64,000 nt of DNA. Source: Megaustenia siamemsis. Taxonomy: Eukaryota; Mollusca; Gastropoda; Stylommatophora; Ariophantidae. The notes below the pieces were generated by a model that was not told where the DNA came from, made no database searches, and saw only the letters and a program-made list of their open reading frames with translations. The stretch lies in NCBI GenBank assembly GCA_032433765.1, contig JAVIAB010000059.1:55314103-55378102 (forward strand), written 5' to 3'. Positions 1 through 11,194 of this stretch are shown here, one piece after another. The position numbers were made by a program, and so were the translations under genes. Positions within the stretch are counted from its first letter, which is position 1. Each line of letters opens with the position of its first letter.

Positions 1-424
1 TTTATTTCCTGCACGAGTCCTTGTCTGGTAGCACCCCTTTTGACGCGACCAAAAGAAGAGAAAAGAATAGACGGAAAAACAAGGAAGAGAAGAAGAAGTA
101 AGAAAGAGCATACACAGTTTGATGAAAATAAAGGAAAAGAAGAATTAGAATGTGTCTAGGATTAAACTGAATGGGAGCCGAATTCTGGCACAAAAATAGT
201 CAATTGGCAGCAGTCGCGTACTGTCTTTGTGTGCTACACGTGCGGTGCACGCTCAAGTAGATGAACACAAATTTAATTCTGATACTATGTTATTAGTTGA
301 GGAATTATAATTTTTAAAAAATTAAAAGATTAATGATTGTGTAGTTTTATTTTAATTTGGGCGTTGGGGTCGAAGTGGGCGTGTTAAATTTTAAAAGCAA
401 CATTTGTAAACTTGTATAATTAAT
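1..424. other. Unassigned AT-rich sequence
   Basis: I see no gene, RNA or repeat here. The one open frame, on the minus strand at 2-193, is short, low in complexity and resembles no family I know. The stretch ends where an antisense LINE begins near 425. Confidence 0.5.
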
Positions 425-1715
425 TCATTCATTGAGTGCTGTCTTCGCATGGAAGGTTAGCTACCATGGAGCGCCATTCCATTCCGTCTCTTGCTTTGAT
501 CGTGCAGTTTGTCGTAGGCTGACTTTTCCATCTTTTGATGTTACTCGTCCATGTTAGTCTTGGTCTGCCTCTGCTTCTTTTACCTTGTATTTTATGTAGC
601 CAATATTCTTCCAATATTACTTTTAGTTGTGTCTTTTAACATGCCCCAAACATTTCATTTGTCTTGTTCTAATTGTGTTTAGTAGTTCTCTTTTCATTTT
701 TAATTATTTTAAAACTTCATCGTTTGTTTTCTTTTCTTTCCATCAAATTCTACCTATTCAATAAATCCACATTTCAAAGGCTTTAATTTTCTGTTCTGTT
801 TTCTTGTCTAATGTCAATGTTTCTGCACCATACAGGAATATTGAGAAGATGTAACATTTTGCTATTCTCAGTTTTAGCCCTGATGTTATTTGTTTTGATG
901 TTAGTATACTTTTCATAGAGGCCAACACAAAAAGGGAGCTCTTAAAAAACATCAGAAAGAAGCAATCAACATTTTTCGGGCACATCATGAGAAGAGGAAA
1001 GTTGGAATACTTGGTTACAACTGGCAAAATAAAAGGAAAGAGAGATCGCGGACGACAAAAGAGATAAAATACTGGATAGCTTGGTGTCATGGCATGGAAA
1101 ACAGAGCAACAGAACTGATACGATGCACTGTAGATAGAAGATTGTGGAGGGACATGATCGCCTACGCCAACCGGCATGGTACATAATGATGATGATAATA
1201 CTTTTCATAGCTTCAAAATTACCTTTTGCCATACCTATTCTTTTGTTTATTTCAGTTTCACAATTTCCATCACTGGCTATAGTATGTCCAAGGTAGTTGT
1301 AACTCTGAACTGTCTCCAGGTCTATTCCTTCAACTTTGATGTTTATTTGTTGGTGTTGGGAATTTTCTTTCCTTATGATCACAGTCTTAGTTTTTTTTTT
1401 ATATTCATACCTAGTCCATATATTTTGCTTGCCATGTTTATTGCATTAATTAATTGTTGTAGATCTTTAGGTTTTTCTACTAGTAATACGGTATCATCAG
1501 CATATCTTAGGTTATTGATTACCTTTCCATTAATGTTTAGGCCTGGCATCTCTATGATGTTTTTTTAAAGATTTGCTCAGTGTATAGATTGAACAAGCTT
1601 GGTGATAGGATGCATCCCTGTCTTACTCCTCGTCATATATCAATGGGTGTAGATTTCTCTTTGTTATATTTTATTATTGCTGTTTGCTTCCAGTATAAAT
1701 TACTGATATTTGGTC
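425..1715 (-). mobile_element. RTE-like LINE family 1, 5'-truncated, interrupted
   Basis: On the minus strand this is the 3' half of an RTE-like non-LTR retrotransposon. The region at 429-614 encodes the family C-terminus, including GRPRLTW, a SNIKRW stretch and a WRSMVANL ending just before the stop. The 1211-1715 part encodes reverse-transcriptase core matching the better copy at 27030-28373. The two parts are separated by a family 2 LINE inserted at 919-1197, and they join smoothly when it is removed. Several stops and frameshifts show it is dead. The family is known to encode an apurinic-type endonuclease and a reverse transcriptase for target-primed insertion; only reverse-transcriptase and C-terminal sequence survives here. 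Confidence 0.85.
919..1197 (+). mobile_element. RTE-like LINE family 2, 3' end, nested insertion
   Basis: This 279-bp 5'-truncated piece matches the 3' end of the copy at 2486-3112. It includes the conserved run ending in ATGATCGCCTACGCCAACCG and a TGATGATGAT tail. It sits inside an antisense family 1 LINE. A 13-bp target-site duplication (ATACTTTTCATAG) is present at 906-918 and again at 1198-1210, so insertion by target-primed reverse transcription is well supported. Confidence 0.88.
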
Positions 1716-1880
1716 GTTCATATGAGCGAACGTTCAAATTGTCTTTACTAATAATCAGACAGCCTCCTGCTGTATTCTTAAAACGAGCCAGAGTTATGAG
1801 CCTTTTTGTTTGACGTGTTGTATTAGGGCTTGCACCTAGTCGTTCAATGAGAAGACTTTAACCTGAAATTAATAAGAAAA

Positions 1881-2135
1881 AAAAAGTAAAAAGCCCTGTC
1901 ACGCCAAATGGTGTATAGGGAATATGGTGTTAGAGACCATAAATTGTACAAACCTTCAGCACATGATTTTTGGGGTTTATGTGGTCGGTATTACGCCCGT
2001 GCTACTTTACTTGCCCAGAAAAAAATGCGGTACCCATTTAAGGCTGGGTGAACCCGGAAGCCGTCGATCAGGATCGAACCCGACCTCTTGTCCTTTGTAG
2101 TCCAGGTCACTAACCAGCGAGCTATCTCGGCTCCC
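1881..2135 (-). mobile_element. tRNA-derived SINE family A, full length
   Basis: Read on the minus strand it starts GGGAGCCGAGATAGCTCG, which is a tRNA 5' end with box A. It continues to a box B like GGTTCGATCC, then a body shared with seven other pieces in this window, ending in a TACTTTA-type tail. SINEs are transcribed by RNA polymerase III and copied by LINE enzymes. The head shows its tRNA origin but it is not a tRNA gene. Confidence 0.85.
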
Positions 2136-2485
2136 AATATGAAAGTAATGTTGTTACTAAATTTAGAACAGTCCTTTAGAAAAACCACCAATAGTGTTTA
2201 TGAATAGTCATTTTTTGAAGTAGCCTGGAAGCTGAATGGGAAACTCCGGAAAACCCTCAACTAGCGTGACATTTTCAGCTTTGCGAACTTGGACAGTTGT
2301 GGGTAGAATGATGTCGGCTGTTTAAAAAGCTCTTATAGCTGAAAGCGTCACGTTAGTAAGGGTGTTTTGGGGACTTTTCCTTTCATGCTTACTTATATAG
2401 ATGGAGATGGTTTGAGTGCGATAAGAGGCTGGCACACAGCTATTGAAAAAAAAAACCACTAGCGTGCATACTATACTAGAATAAT
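2136..2485. other. Unassigned sequence
   Basis: About 350 bp with no open frame of note, no repeat structure and no similarity to other parts of the window that I could see. Confidence 0.5.
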
Positions 2486-3110
2486 GTGGAGTGGGTTAAT
2501 TATTGTCTACATAGGAAACAATCATCACCATCATGCAGCATAACAATAAAGAGGACAAATCTGAAACAAGCGCAACGCATCAAATACTTGGGGACAATAA
2601 TAACATCAGATAGAAGATGCACCACAGAAATAAAAAGCAGAATAGCTCAGGCCAAAATAGCATTTCAGAAAATGGAAAATATCTTATGCAACAAATCTAT
2701 GTCAATAGAAGTGGGAAAGAGAGTTCATTGGTGCTATATAGAATTAATTCTGACCTATGGAAGCGAATCATGGAAAGTAGACAAACAAATGAAAAGACGA
2801 TTAGAGGCCACAGAGATGGGATTTCTCAGAAGAATGTTGAAAGTTCCCTGGACAGCTAAAAAGACCAATGCGGAAATTTTCAAAGATGCCAACACAAAAA
2901 GGGAGTTCTTAAAAAAACATCAGAAAGAAGCAATCAACATTTTTCGGGCACATCATGAGAAGAGGAAAGTTGGAATACTTGGTTACAACTGGCAAAATAA
3001 AAGGAAAGAGAGATCGCGGACGACAAAAGAGAGAAAATACTGGATAGCTTGGTGGAAGATTGTGGAAGGACATGATCGCCTACGCCAACCGGTATGGCAC
3101 ATGATGATGA
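2486..3110 (+). pseudogene. Reverse-transcriptase C-terminal remnant (LINE family 2)
   Basis: An open frame of about 220 codons encodes the region after the catalytic core. It contains IKYLGTIITSD (the YLG block after the palm), then an LTYGSESW motif, a LEATEMGFLRRML helix and a KKHQKEAINIFRAHH stretch. These are standard landmarks of RTE-type proteins. The YxDD catalytic box and the endonuclease are absent because the element is 5'-truncated. The normal family C-terminus (an MIAYANRYG-like ending in sister copies) is reached only out of frame, so the end has shifted. It cannot encode a working enzyme. The start is simply the first ATG in the frame and has no biological support. Confidence 0.8.
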
Positions 3111-3112
3111 TA
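2486..3112 (+). mobile_element. RTE-like LINE family 2, longest copy
   Basis: This 5'-truncated LINE carries the C-terminal part of a reverse-transcriptase polyprotein and ends in the TGATGATGAT tail typical of this family. Related 3' ends lie at 919-1197, 7008-7100, 10347-10742, 16510-16993 and 21384-21446, so this is the reference copy for family 2 in the window. Confidence 0.85.
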
Positions 3113-3179
3113 GGATACAGTGCTGTGATTATTTTTTTCCATACAAGTTAAAATTAAATTTCTTCTTTTTGATAAAATT

Positions 3180-3955
3180 ATGGGTTAGGGTATAGAGATT
3201 GGAGAGTTGGATATAAGGTTAGGGTATAGAGTTTGGAGAGTTGGATATAAGGTTAGCGTATAGAGTTAAGGGTTTAGGGTTAGGGGTTTATGGTTAGGGT
3301 TTAGAGTTTGAAGACAGGTTTAAAGTTTGGATATAAGGTTAGGGTTTAGAGTTAGGGGTTTAGGGTTAGGGTTTAGAGTTTGGAGACAGGTTTAGGGTTT
3401 GGATATAAGGTTAGGGTTTAGAGTTAGGGGTTTAGGGTTAGGGTTTAGAGTTTGGAGACAGGTTTAAGGTTTGGATATAAGGTTAGGGTTTAGAGTTAGG
3501 GGTTTAGGGTTAGGGTTTAGAGATTGGAGATAGGTTTATGGTTTGGATATAAGGTTAGGGTTTAGAGTTAGGGGTTTAAGGTTAGGGTTTAGAGTTTGGA
3601 GACAGGTTTAGGGTTTGGATATAAGGTTAGGGTTTAGAGTTAGGGGTTTAGGGTTAGGGTTTAGAGTTGGAGACAGGTTTAAGGTTAGCATATAAGGTTA
3701 GGGGTTAGAGTTAGGGGTTTAGGGTTAGGGTTTAGAGTTTGGATAGATGGTTTAGGTTTTGGGATTTACGGTTATGGTTTAGGTTTAAGGTTTGATATAG
3801 AGTTAGGGTTTTGATATAAGGTTAGAGTTTATGTTTAGTGTTTGGGTATAGGGTTAGAGTTTAGGGTAAAGATATTGGACTAAGGTTTAATATTTGGATA
3901 TAGGTTTAGGGTTTAGATGTACGGTTAGGATTACGGTTTAGGGTTAAGACTTTAC
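3180..3955 (+). repeat. 72-bp telomere-like minisatellite
   Basis: The unit is rich in TTAGGG and TTTAGGG and carries the marker GGATATAAGGTTAGGGTTTA at 3401-3420 and its equivalents. That marker recurs every 72 bp (71 once) from 3331 to about 3690. Outer copies are shorter and more degenerate. About seven good units are visible. The G-rich strand is the plus strand throughout. Confidence 0.92.
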
Positions 3956-5430
3956 CCTTGCGTTTTTTTATCTTTTCTCTACAATTAGGGCATTCTAATA
4001 ATAGATTAGTAGAGAACCATCGAATAAAGTGCAATGTTACTTAGGGGGCGTTACTCTCTCGAACTGAAATAATTTATGTGATTGAACTACAACTTTACCC
4101 ACTGTAATAATAACTACACCAGTCTGAATACTTCTTTTTCTCTTTTCAACATGTACACAATTTTACTTTTAGATAAAGCGGAATATGATTCCCCCACGAC
4201 TTTAAAAAAATGATAATAACAGACTACAGCACAGGTCTTCCGGGAACTAAACCGCGAATTAAGTGTAGTAAATATTATCATCCCTACTCAGGGCCAAAGT
4301 TGTAAATCACACGACCACACCCCTGTTTTCAAGTGTCTTTTTAATCACGGTTTTGCTGTGTATGAGAAGCGATGTCCCAAATCTGCTAGCATATGCCCAA
4401 ATTCAAGCCCCAGGTTCCGCTCAGAAATGATGGGATTAAGATCTGATTGTATCCACACAAACGAGACAGCGAACGAGAAATCTCGTTCTCTATGAACTTT
4501 TGGGAAGTTGAGTCCGTGGAACTATCGGTTGGAGAAATTGAAAACGAGAAAACTGAAATAACTTTTGGAGAGCTGGTCCTCGGGGATGCGGCGGTCATTG
4601 TGATGTGGCCAGTTTTTCTTTGTTTTGTTATTATAGCTCTAAAAACGAGGCACCGACAAGAGCGATAACCTTTTGTCGTTCAAGTGAACTTGTAAGGTCG
4701 GCAGTCACAGGTCAAAAGTGAAGACTTTCAGAGTAATTCTCTTCACTTTAGGTAGTAAAAAAATGTATTAAAATCGTGAAATGCTGTGTTTGCTTGCTTG
4801 CGTTCGCCCGATGACTATAGTATTCTAGTAGACTAGAGTATTTCTCTTCATCATCCGCCCTTAAAAGGCCGTTAAGTGGGTGTGTCTGCGTTGTGTTGTG
4901 GTTTGCAGTATAACTGATATTTGCGCCTTTCGGCCCAACACATCCGACTTCAGCACGACATTTTTAAGTACCGGGTTGTCTTCCCTCTTCGATCCCTAAT
5001 CGCTTGGCCAGACTTGACAGGTTAGTCTGTTACTAGAAGCACCGCGGAGAGGTGGAGCAGGGTCTGGATGGTTCTGGTTCACCAATCCTGGCGCAAGCCA
5101 TCATCAACTGTAGGTCAGTGACAACTTCCAGCTCTGGTGCTGTGAGGCGAGCCTTCGCTTCCAAAATACTGTGTTTGAGATACAACTATTTGGGAACATT
5201 CAAACGGTGTGTTACAACATGGTTGTTGAGAAATCGAGCAGCGGTTGTAGTAACAAGTTTGGGAGATATAGAACCAATGATATTATTTGAAGATTATGGA
5301 CTTAATTAGAGTACAATTTTTGGAAGATTTTTTAATGGGAGTTATGCCTTAAGTTTTAGAAGATTTGAAGCTTGAATTGTAGTAGAATGTTGGAAATATA
5401 AGGTGTTGAGATACTGTAGACCTTCTGAAA
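3956..5430. other. Unassigned single-copy sequence
   Basis: Nearly 1.5 kb with no recognised gene. Open frames at 4447-4668 (plus), 4386-4598 (minus) and 5052-5309 (plus) are short and unlike any family I know. I see no tandem structure. A regulatory or exon content cannot be excluded by eye. Confidence 0.45.
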
Positions 5431-6115
5431 ATGAGAAACTGAGATACGGTACAATTTTTGGATGATGAGAAACTGATAAACAGAACAATTTTTCGATGAT
5501 GAGAAACCGATAAACAGTACAATTTTTGGATGATGAGAAACCGATAAACAGAACAATTTTTGGATGATGAGAAACCGATAAACAGAACAATTTTTGGATG
5601 ATGAGAAACCTATAAACAGTACAATTTTTGGATGATGAAAAACCGATAAACAGTACCTTTTTTGGATGGTGAGAAACCGACAAACAGAACAATTTTTGGA
5701 CGATGAGAAACCTATAAACAGTACAATTTTTGGATGATGAGAAACCGATAAACAGTATAATTTTTGGATAATTAGAAACCGATAAACAGTACAATTTTTG
5801 GACGATGAGAAACCTATAAACAGTACAATTTTTGGATGATGAGAAACCGATAAACAGAACAATTTTTGGACGATGAGAAACCTATAAACAGTACAATTTT
5901 TGGATGATGAGAAACCGATAAACAGAACAATTTTTGGACGATGAGAAACCTATAAACAGTACAATTTTTGGATGATGAGAAACCGATAAACAGTATAATT
6001 TTTTGATTATGAGAAACCGATAAACAGAAAAATTTTTGGATGATGAGAAACCGAAAAAAACAGAACAATTTTTTGATGATGAGAAACCGATAAACAGTAC
6101 CTTTTTTGAAGATGA
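5431..6115. repeat. 34-bp minisatellite
   Basis: About 20 units contain GATGAGAAACCGATAAACAG followed by a TACAATTTTTG or AACAATTTTTG variant. Copies near both edges are the most diverged. The long minus-strand open frames across it are products of the repeat. Confidence 0.95.
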
Positions 6116-6443
6116 GAAATGAGATGTTGAAATAAAGTACAGTTTGTAGGAAATGAGAGACTGCGTTTAATAATACTTTTTTTCTGACAAAACAATAATG
6201 TTGCTTTGCAAAAAGAGCAAATAAGAGAAAAGACAAGCAAATATTCATCATCAGGTCGCATGCCGTTTAGCAGATCGTTTTTTTTTTTCCACCACAGCTT
6301 CTGTGAAACAATCTCTGTCTCTAGGCACATCTCCTATTTCTTCTGTTGTCATGTTCAAAATATCCTTGATGCCTTGAAAATACCTCCTTCTTGGTCTGCC
6401 CCTGATTCGTCACCCATGAACCATGCCTTCCATTATTTTTATT
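6116..6443. other. Unassigned sequence between a minisatellite and a SINE
   Basis: About 330 bp with poly-T tracts and no recognisable feature. An open frame running through it into the next SINE is not credible as a gene. Confidence 0.5.
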
Positions 6444-6590
6444 TAGCCGAGTTGGCAGTGTTCCCTAGCGTTCGGCTTATCGTGGCAAGGCGCTGTGCCA
6501 AGGAGTACGGGTTCCATCCTGTTCCGGACCATATATAGTTCTTTGTTTTTTTTTTCTGTTGTTGATTATTTGTCAATTTTTTTCTAAGTG
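6444..6590 (+). mobile_element. tRNA-derived SINE family D
   Basis: The head TTAGCCGAGTTGGCAGTG, then AAGGCGCTGTGCCAAGGAGT and a box B GGGTTCCATCC match, in reverse orientation, copies at 29385-29525 and 58815-58945. A T-rich tail with CTGTTGTTGATTATTTGTCA is shared with the 29.4-kb copy. The head resembles a tRNA with box A and box B, but it is part of a dispersed repeat. Confidence 0.7.
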
Positions 6591-7007
6591 CTGTAAACAT
6601 ACATCTTCCTCTGAATTGATTCTCTGTGTCTTTTGTCGTGGCCATAGCATTTTAATTCCCTTTGTCTAGAATTGTTAGCATTTTGTTTCCAATGAATCGA
6701 TTTTCTTTCTCGCAGTCTACGAGATTGTCCTTTATTCGTATCTTGCTATCGGGAAGATACATGTCCTCACTAATGTTAATTTAACTGCCTTACTGGTGTC
6801 GTGCTACAGGGAAGCAAATATTGCTAAGACGAAACGCGTTGCATCTATCAATGGAAATCATAACACAATGCAACATGTTAGAAGCGGGTGAAGGCGTTCA
6901 GTTTTTTGGAGGGGAACGCAGGATTTAATTTACTACAAGTTTGGGTCTAGAGCACAACCTGAGCAGGGGGTGGTACAGTTGGCGAGTTGGACAGATGGAA
7001 GGAAACT
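6591..7007. other. Unassigned sequence
   Basis: About 400 bp with no recognised coding or repeat content. Confidence 0.5.
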
Positions 7008-7100
7008 ACAACAACAGAACTGATATGATGCACAGTAGATAGTAGATTGTGGAAAGACATGATCGTCTAGGCCAACCGGTATGGCACATGATGATGATGA
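7008..7100 (+). mobile_element. LINE family 2, short 3' end
   Basis: About 90 bp match the extreme 3' end of family 2: the run from CAACAGAACTGATATGATGC to a CCAACCGGTATGGCACATGA end with a GATGATGATGA tail. It is heavily 5'-truncated. Confidence 0.8.
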
Positions 7101-7381
7101 CGACGAAGAGAAGACCGATCAAGTAATGACACCTGTTTGTGACAGGGGGAGACCGACAGTTTCAAAACATGACGAGCTCCAAATAAGGTGAGCGCAGGTT
7201 CCAATCGCAGAAGAGATTACAAGAATTAATCTTCTCTTATAGAAATGGAAATAAACATTCTGATCCGAAACTTTGAGTCAACAAACATTTTTCTCTAGGC
7301 AACAGAAAGCACGAAAAAAGAATGGGATCTCTCGCTCTCTCTCTCTTTATCTCTCTCTCTCTCTCTGCGATCAAGACTCAA

Positions 7382-7556
7382 ATCAGAGTAGGATTCCAGA
7401 CTCTCTCATGAAGTCAGCTGTCTGTTTAAGTGAATCGATTACCCCATATAGTTTCTCTTCCAGGGAGGTGGGTGTGGACCACATTGCTCTTCTCAGGTCT
7501 GTGTACTGGGGGCAATCCTGTAGAACATGTTTTGTTGTCATATTGTCCAGCGTACA
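7382..7556 (-). mobile_element. Jockey/CR1-like LINE, extreme C-terminus
   Basis: The minus strand encodes, in one frame, TTKHVLQDCPQYTDLRRAMW then PTSLEEKLYG and LKQTADFMRESG. In jockey-type polymerases with an RNase H tail, an HxLxxCPxxxxxR block with this type of ending closes the polyprotein. A sister copy lies at 17826-18020. The rest of the element is absent. An 18-bp minisatellite starts 60 bp beyond it. Confidence 0.72.
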
Positions 7557-7616
7557 GTGAAATGGGATATGACTGTAAGATTAGTTTCTTTCCTTTTTTT
7601 TCTTTCAAATTTCTTT

Positions 7617-7967
7617 CTGGAAATTGTCGATTGTCTGGAAATTGTCGATTGTCTGGAAATTGTCGATTGTCTGGAAATTGTCGATTGTCTGGAAATTGCC
7701 GATTGTCTGGAAATTGTCGATTGTCTGGAAATTGTCGATTGTCTGGAAATTGTCGATTGCCTGGAAATTGTCGATTGTCTGGAAATTGTCGATTGTCTGG
7801 AAATTGCCGATTGTCTGGAAATTGCCGATTGTCTGGAAATTGTCGATTGCCTGGAAATTGTCGATTGTCTGGAAATTGTCGATTGCCTGGAAATTGTCGA
7901 TTGTCTGGAAATTGCCGATTGTCTGGAAATTGTCGATTGCCTGGAAATTGCCGATTGTCTGGAAATT
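7617..7967. repeat. 18-bp minisatellite
   Basis: About 19-20 units of GGAAATTGTCGATTGTCT with only C/T changes at two or three positions. Because 18 is divisible by 3, every frame stays open, which explains several overlapping open frames on both strands. Confidence 0.97.
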
Positions 7968-8816
7968 GATTGACACACATTCTTCTTATGGTTTGTAACT
8001 AACAAACAAGAGTTGTCTTCTCGTCTGCCTTACTATCCACATCAAGTTTACAGTGATAGATTTGTGATTCGTTATCTTGCACGAAGGTTTCCACTTTTGA
8101 ATATCATGTAACCACAGACAGTATTCTATAACGTCTTGCTTTCTTTAAGATTTACGTCTTCTATGTACTCTTATTTTTATTCTTGGACCAAAGTCATTGA
8201 AAGAACGATCTGTTTGACTGAAGTCTGAGGGAGGATCTTCCGGCCCGGAAATCTCTAAATAAATCCACAACTTCGTGGTCACTTATTCTGAAATGACGTC
8301 ATAATTGTTAACTCTAGAAATAAATCAAGAACAAGGGATGATAACTGAATAATTATTCCAAACCGCAAGCTACAGTTACCCATTCATGGATTAAAAGTGC
8401 GACCGCGCCGGAAATGGAACTATCTTCCGTGTCCGCCATTTTGATTTTTGTCCAGTCTCGCGTTACAGTAACCCTGTCGACGAGAGAGCGAGAGCGGGAG
8501 GAACTTATAGGATAAACGAGGACAATCGAGGCGAGGAGCCGCGGATTAATTTCTCAAGTGTGTCGCCAATAATTACCGGCAAGTCTTGATGTTTGCCTCG
8601 ATAAATCGCTGCCGAACGCGACAGTAACTGTCCATAATCGCCGCTTGTATCCACGGGCTGCTGGCCACGCATCCTTGGGGATTCCCTCTCGCCTTCAGCA
8701 TCGTTGGCCGTCCAGAATAATCTAGATCAGTTGTTGCCAAATAACAAGGACTTCTGAAGAAAATACAAACTTTTGGGGAAACAAATATAAATACATTTTA
8801 TGAGGTTGTTTTAATA
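7968..8816. other. Unassigned sequence with a CpG-richer core
   Basis: No coding family is recognised. The part from about 8390 to 8720 is visibly richer in CG dinucleotides than its surroundings and has a GTCCGCCATTTTG run near 8431-8443, similar to YY1-type initiator sites. It could be a promoter or first-exon region, but nothing downstream looks like its gene. Confidence 0.35.
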
Positions 8817-8880
8817 GTAAAGTAAAGGTTCCCTCCACGCCTTGCTAGGTGTATGAGGAATATGGTGTTAGTGACCATAT
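8817..8880 (-). mobile_element. SINE family A, 3' fragment
   Basis: About 60 bp match the 3' end of family A in reverse, including ATATGGTGTTAGTGACCATA. It is degraded and directly precedes a family B SINE. Confidence 0.65.
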
Positions 8881-8899
8881 TTTTCTGTGACCACGATAC

Positions 8900-9205
8900 A
8901 CGCACGACACACGTCGGCCTCGAGACAGAGAGGTTGTGGGTTCAAATCCCGGCTATACCGGTTGGGATTTTTATTTATGATTTCTCTCTGCGGCAACTAC
9001 CCCTGGTCTCGGCAGCGATGCCCGGCTTGAAACGTCAAATACTCATTGACGGAAAAAATATGAGTACCCTCCGAAGACGAGGCGAGGGACCCCTGTGCAC
9101 ACGGTTGCCAGGGAAAAATGGATTAACTGGCAACATTCAGTTCCCAGTCTCTAGGGACTTCGTCAGAGGTAAAAGCTGGCAAACGAAGGGAAAAAAAAGT
9201 ACTTA
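8900..9205 (+). mobile_element. tRNA-like SINE family B
   Basis: It has a box B-like GGGTTCAAATCCCGG, then a body with GATTTCTCTCTGCGGCAACT, a central GACCCCTGTGCACACGG and a CTTCGTCAGAGGTAAAAGCT end with an A-rich tail. Four more copies or fragments occur at 26460-26745, 30636-30815, 31010-31345 and 36568-36815. Confidence 0.8.
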
Positions 9206-9218
9206 GGGGTTCATCCAG

Positions 9219-9560
9219 CCTCTAAAACTAGGTAGAACAGTTTGTTCCGGGAAGTAAAGGCGACAGGGCGTTATACTGACCACATAGCTTGAAAATTTGC
9301 CGTTGGTGATGGCAAAAGATATCATCACTTACACAATTTTGCCCACTCGTCGAGCATAGCGTGGTTGCACCTTGACCTTGTACAGTGATGAGGCGTGGCA
9401 CAGAAACAAGTAAGTGGCGAAATCCACTGTTTCGCTGGCTGAATTGTCGGCGTACGGTGTTCGAAACCCGCGGTAGACAGAAATGTTTTATTTTTTTCTG
9501 TCGGGGGTGAAATAAAAATCCTGAGTCTCACACGTCGTGGTGACTGCTTTGACCAAGCGA
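9219..9560 (+). mobile_element. Possible degraded tRNA-derived element
   Basis: A CCAGCCTCT...GGAAGTAAAGGCGACAGGGC stretch resembles the middle of SINE family A or C. It is followed by a tRNA-like box B, GTGTTCGAAACCC, near 9458. I cannot define its ends, and it could be two fragments. Confidence 0.35.
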
Positions 9561-10345
9561 CTTTTAACCCTCTAGTCCTGTCCTGAGCCCTCCCGACATA
9601 CACCTGTAATGGTAATATGTGTCGTCAAGATAGTTATTTATATCTGAAATTGTTGTCGCATTCTATTTATATACTTCTTGGGTCGTCATTTAGCCTGATA
9701 ATTGCATATAGGAAGCTCGCACTTCAGGGCTTCATTCTGTCATCATTATATACGACATCATTTATTGTAACTGTCCCTGCTGTTCTTAATTCTCCTCTTC
9801 TTTTTACTCACTATCTTCTGATTTTACTGTCAGTGTATCTTATTCAAGACAAATGCAGAAGTGAGAGTAACAACAGTGCAAACAACAATACTGCCTGTTA
9901 GCAAGAAAAGAACATGGATGGATGTCGATTATGTGATGAAAAGATGCAACAAGAGAATCTCAAGACAAGCCCTAAAATTTGAAACAGCAGGAAAAAGAAA
10001 TATAGATTCACTGAATCACAAGAAATATAGAAAAGCACTGATGATGTAGCCGATAGTCACGAATGAACTTTTTCTCATTATCTTAGTATCTTCTTGATAC
10101 ACTGCTAGCCTGAAATAATAATAAATGTGTATCTGTTCTTTTGGCTACTTTCTGTTACAAAAACATGTTCTTATTGTTCTCAGATCTTTGTGGTCAACAT
10201 GTTTACTTGGAATTTATTTCGGTATTTCCCGAAGTCTAATCACGCAAGCAGAGGCTATGCTATTATGTTCACGTCTGATCTGCTTGAAAGAAGTAAAGGT
10301 ATCAAGATGCACGAAGATGCGGAGAGATGCGATGCTGCTGTAAAG
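9561..10345 (+). other. Mostly unassigned; weak LINE remnant at 9906-10035
   Basis: At 9906-10035 the plus strand encodes VDYVMKRCNKRISRQALKFE followed by TAGKR, resembling the RIPRQAL...GKR region near the C-terminus of some LINE proteins. The rest shows no feature. The family match is from memory of such proteins and is weak. Confidence 0.35.
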
Positions 10346-10346
10346 C

Positions 10347-10742
10347 TGATGATGATGATGATCATCATCATGTACCGTACCGGTTGGCGTTGGCGATCAT
10401 GTCCTTCCATAATCTTCTATCTACAGTGCATCGTATCAGTTCTGTTGTTGACTGTTTTCCATGCCATGACACCAAACTATCCAGTATTTTCTCTCTTTGT
10501 TGTCCGCGATCTCTCTTTCCTTTTATTTTGCCAGTTGTAACCAAGTATTCCAACTTTCCTCTTCTCATGATGTGCCCAAAAAATGTTGATTTGCTTCTTT
10601 CTGGTGTTTTTTTAAGAGCTCCCTTTTTGTGTTGGCCTCTTTGAGAACTTTCTCATTGGTCTTTTTAGCTGTCAAGGGAACTTTCAACATTCTTCTGAGA
10701 AATCCCATCTCTGTGACCTCTAATCGTCTTTTCATTTGATGA
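10347..10742 (-). mobile_element. LINE family 2, 5'-truncated
   Basis: The reverse strand matches family 2 at 2750-3112 and at 919-1197. Its simple-sequence tail (CATCATCATG on the plus strand) abuts a plus-strand TGATGATGATGAT tract at 10348-10362, and a TTGATGATGATAG lies at its other edge. It may have inserted into a TGATGA-rich target. Confidence 0.82.
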
Positions 10743-11194
10743 TGATAGCAATACTAAACAAAAAAGGGGAAAAAAGTTGTATGGTGACAGCTTTACGTGG
10801 TAATGGACAAAACAAAAATCGACGTTTCGGCCAAGTAGGCCTGCTTAAATATGTTTCTATCTAGATCTAATGCGGGTCCGTCTTGAGACATCTATTGTAG
10901 TTTGTTGTAAATAAAAGTTGTTTTAGTTTGTAACGACGGGTACGGGAAACTAAAACTGTGTGCTTTCTTCTTCTTCTTTCCTTTCTCATTTCTCTTTCAG
11001 CGCCAAGGGGAGCAATAATTTGTGGTATTTTGCTCTTCTTTTGACATCTGCTGCTGTTATGTTTCATAGAGTTTCTTAAATGCCATCGATCCACCTTTTT
11101 CATGGTCGACCCTTGGGTTTGGTTTTCTCGAAACGTGTAATAACGTCTCGTTATTTTATGGTTTGGTCATTCTGTCTTATCACGTGGTCAAACC

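Noticed and set aside
3180..3955. True chromosome end
   Set aside because: TTAGGG units are not in pure tandem, the array is only 0.8 kb, and sequence continues on both sides.
7426..7980. Overlapping open frames on both strands (for example NRQFPD repeats)
   Set aside because: The 18-bp minisatellite leaves all frames open. Simultaneous openness on both strands is a compositional artefact.
9325..9603. Minus-strand 92-codon protein
   Set aside because: It overlaps a tRNA-like box B region of a probable SINE and has no family resemblance.
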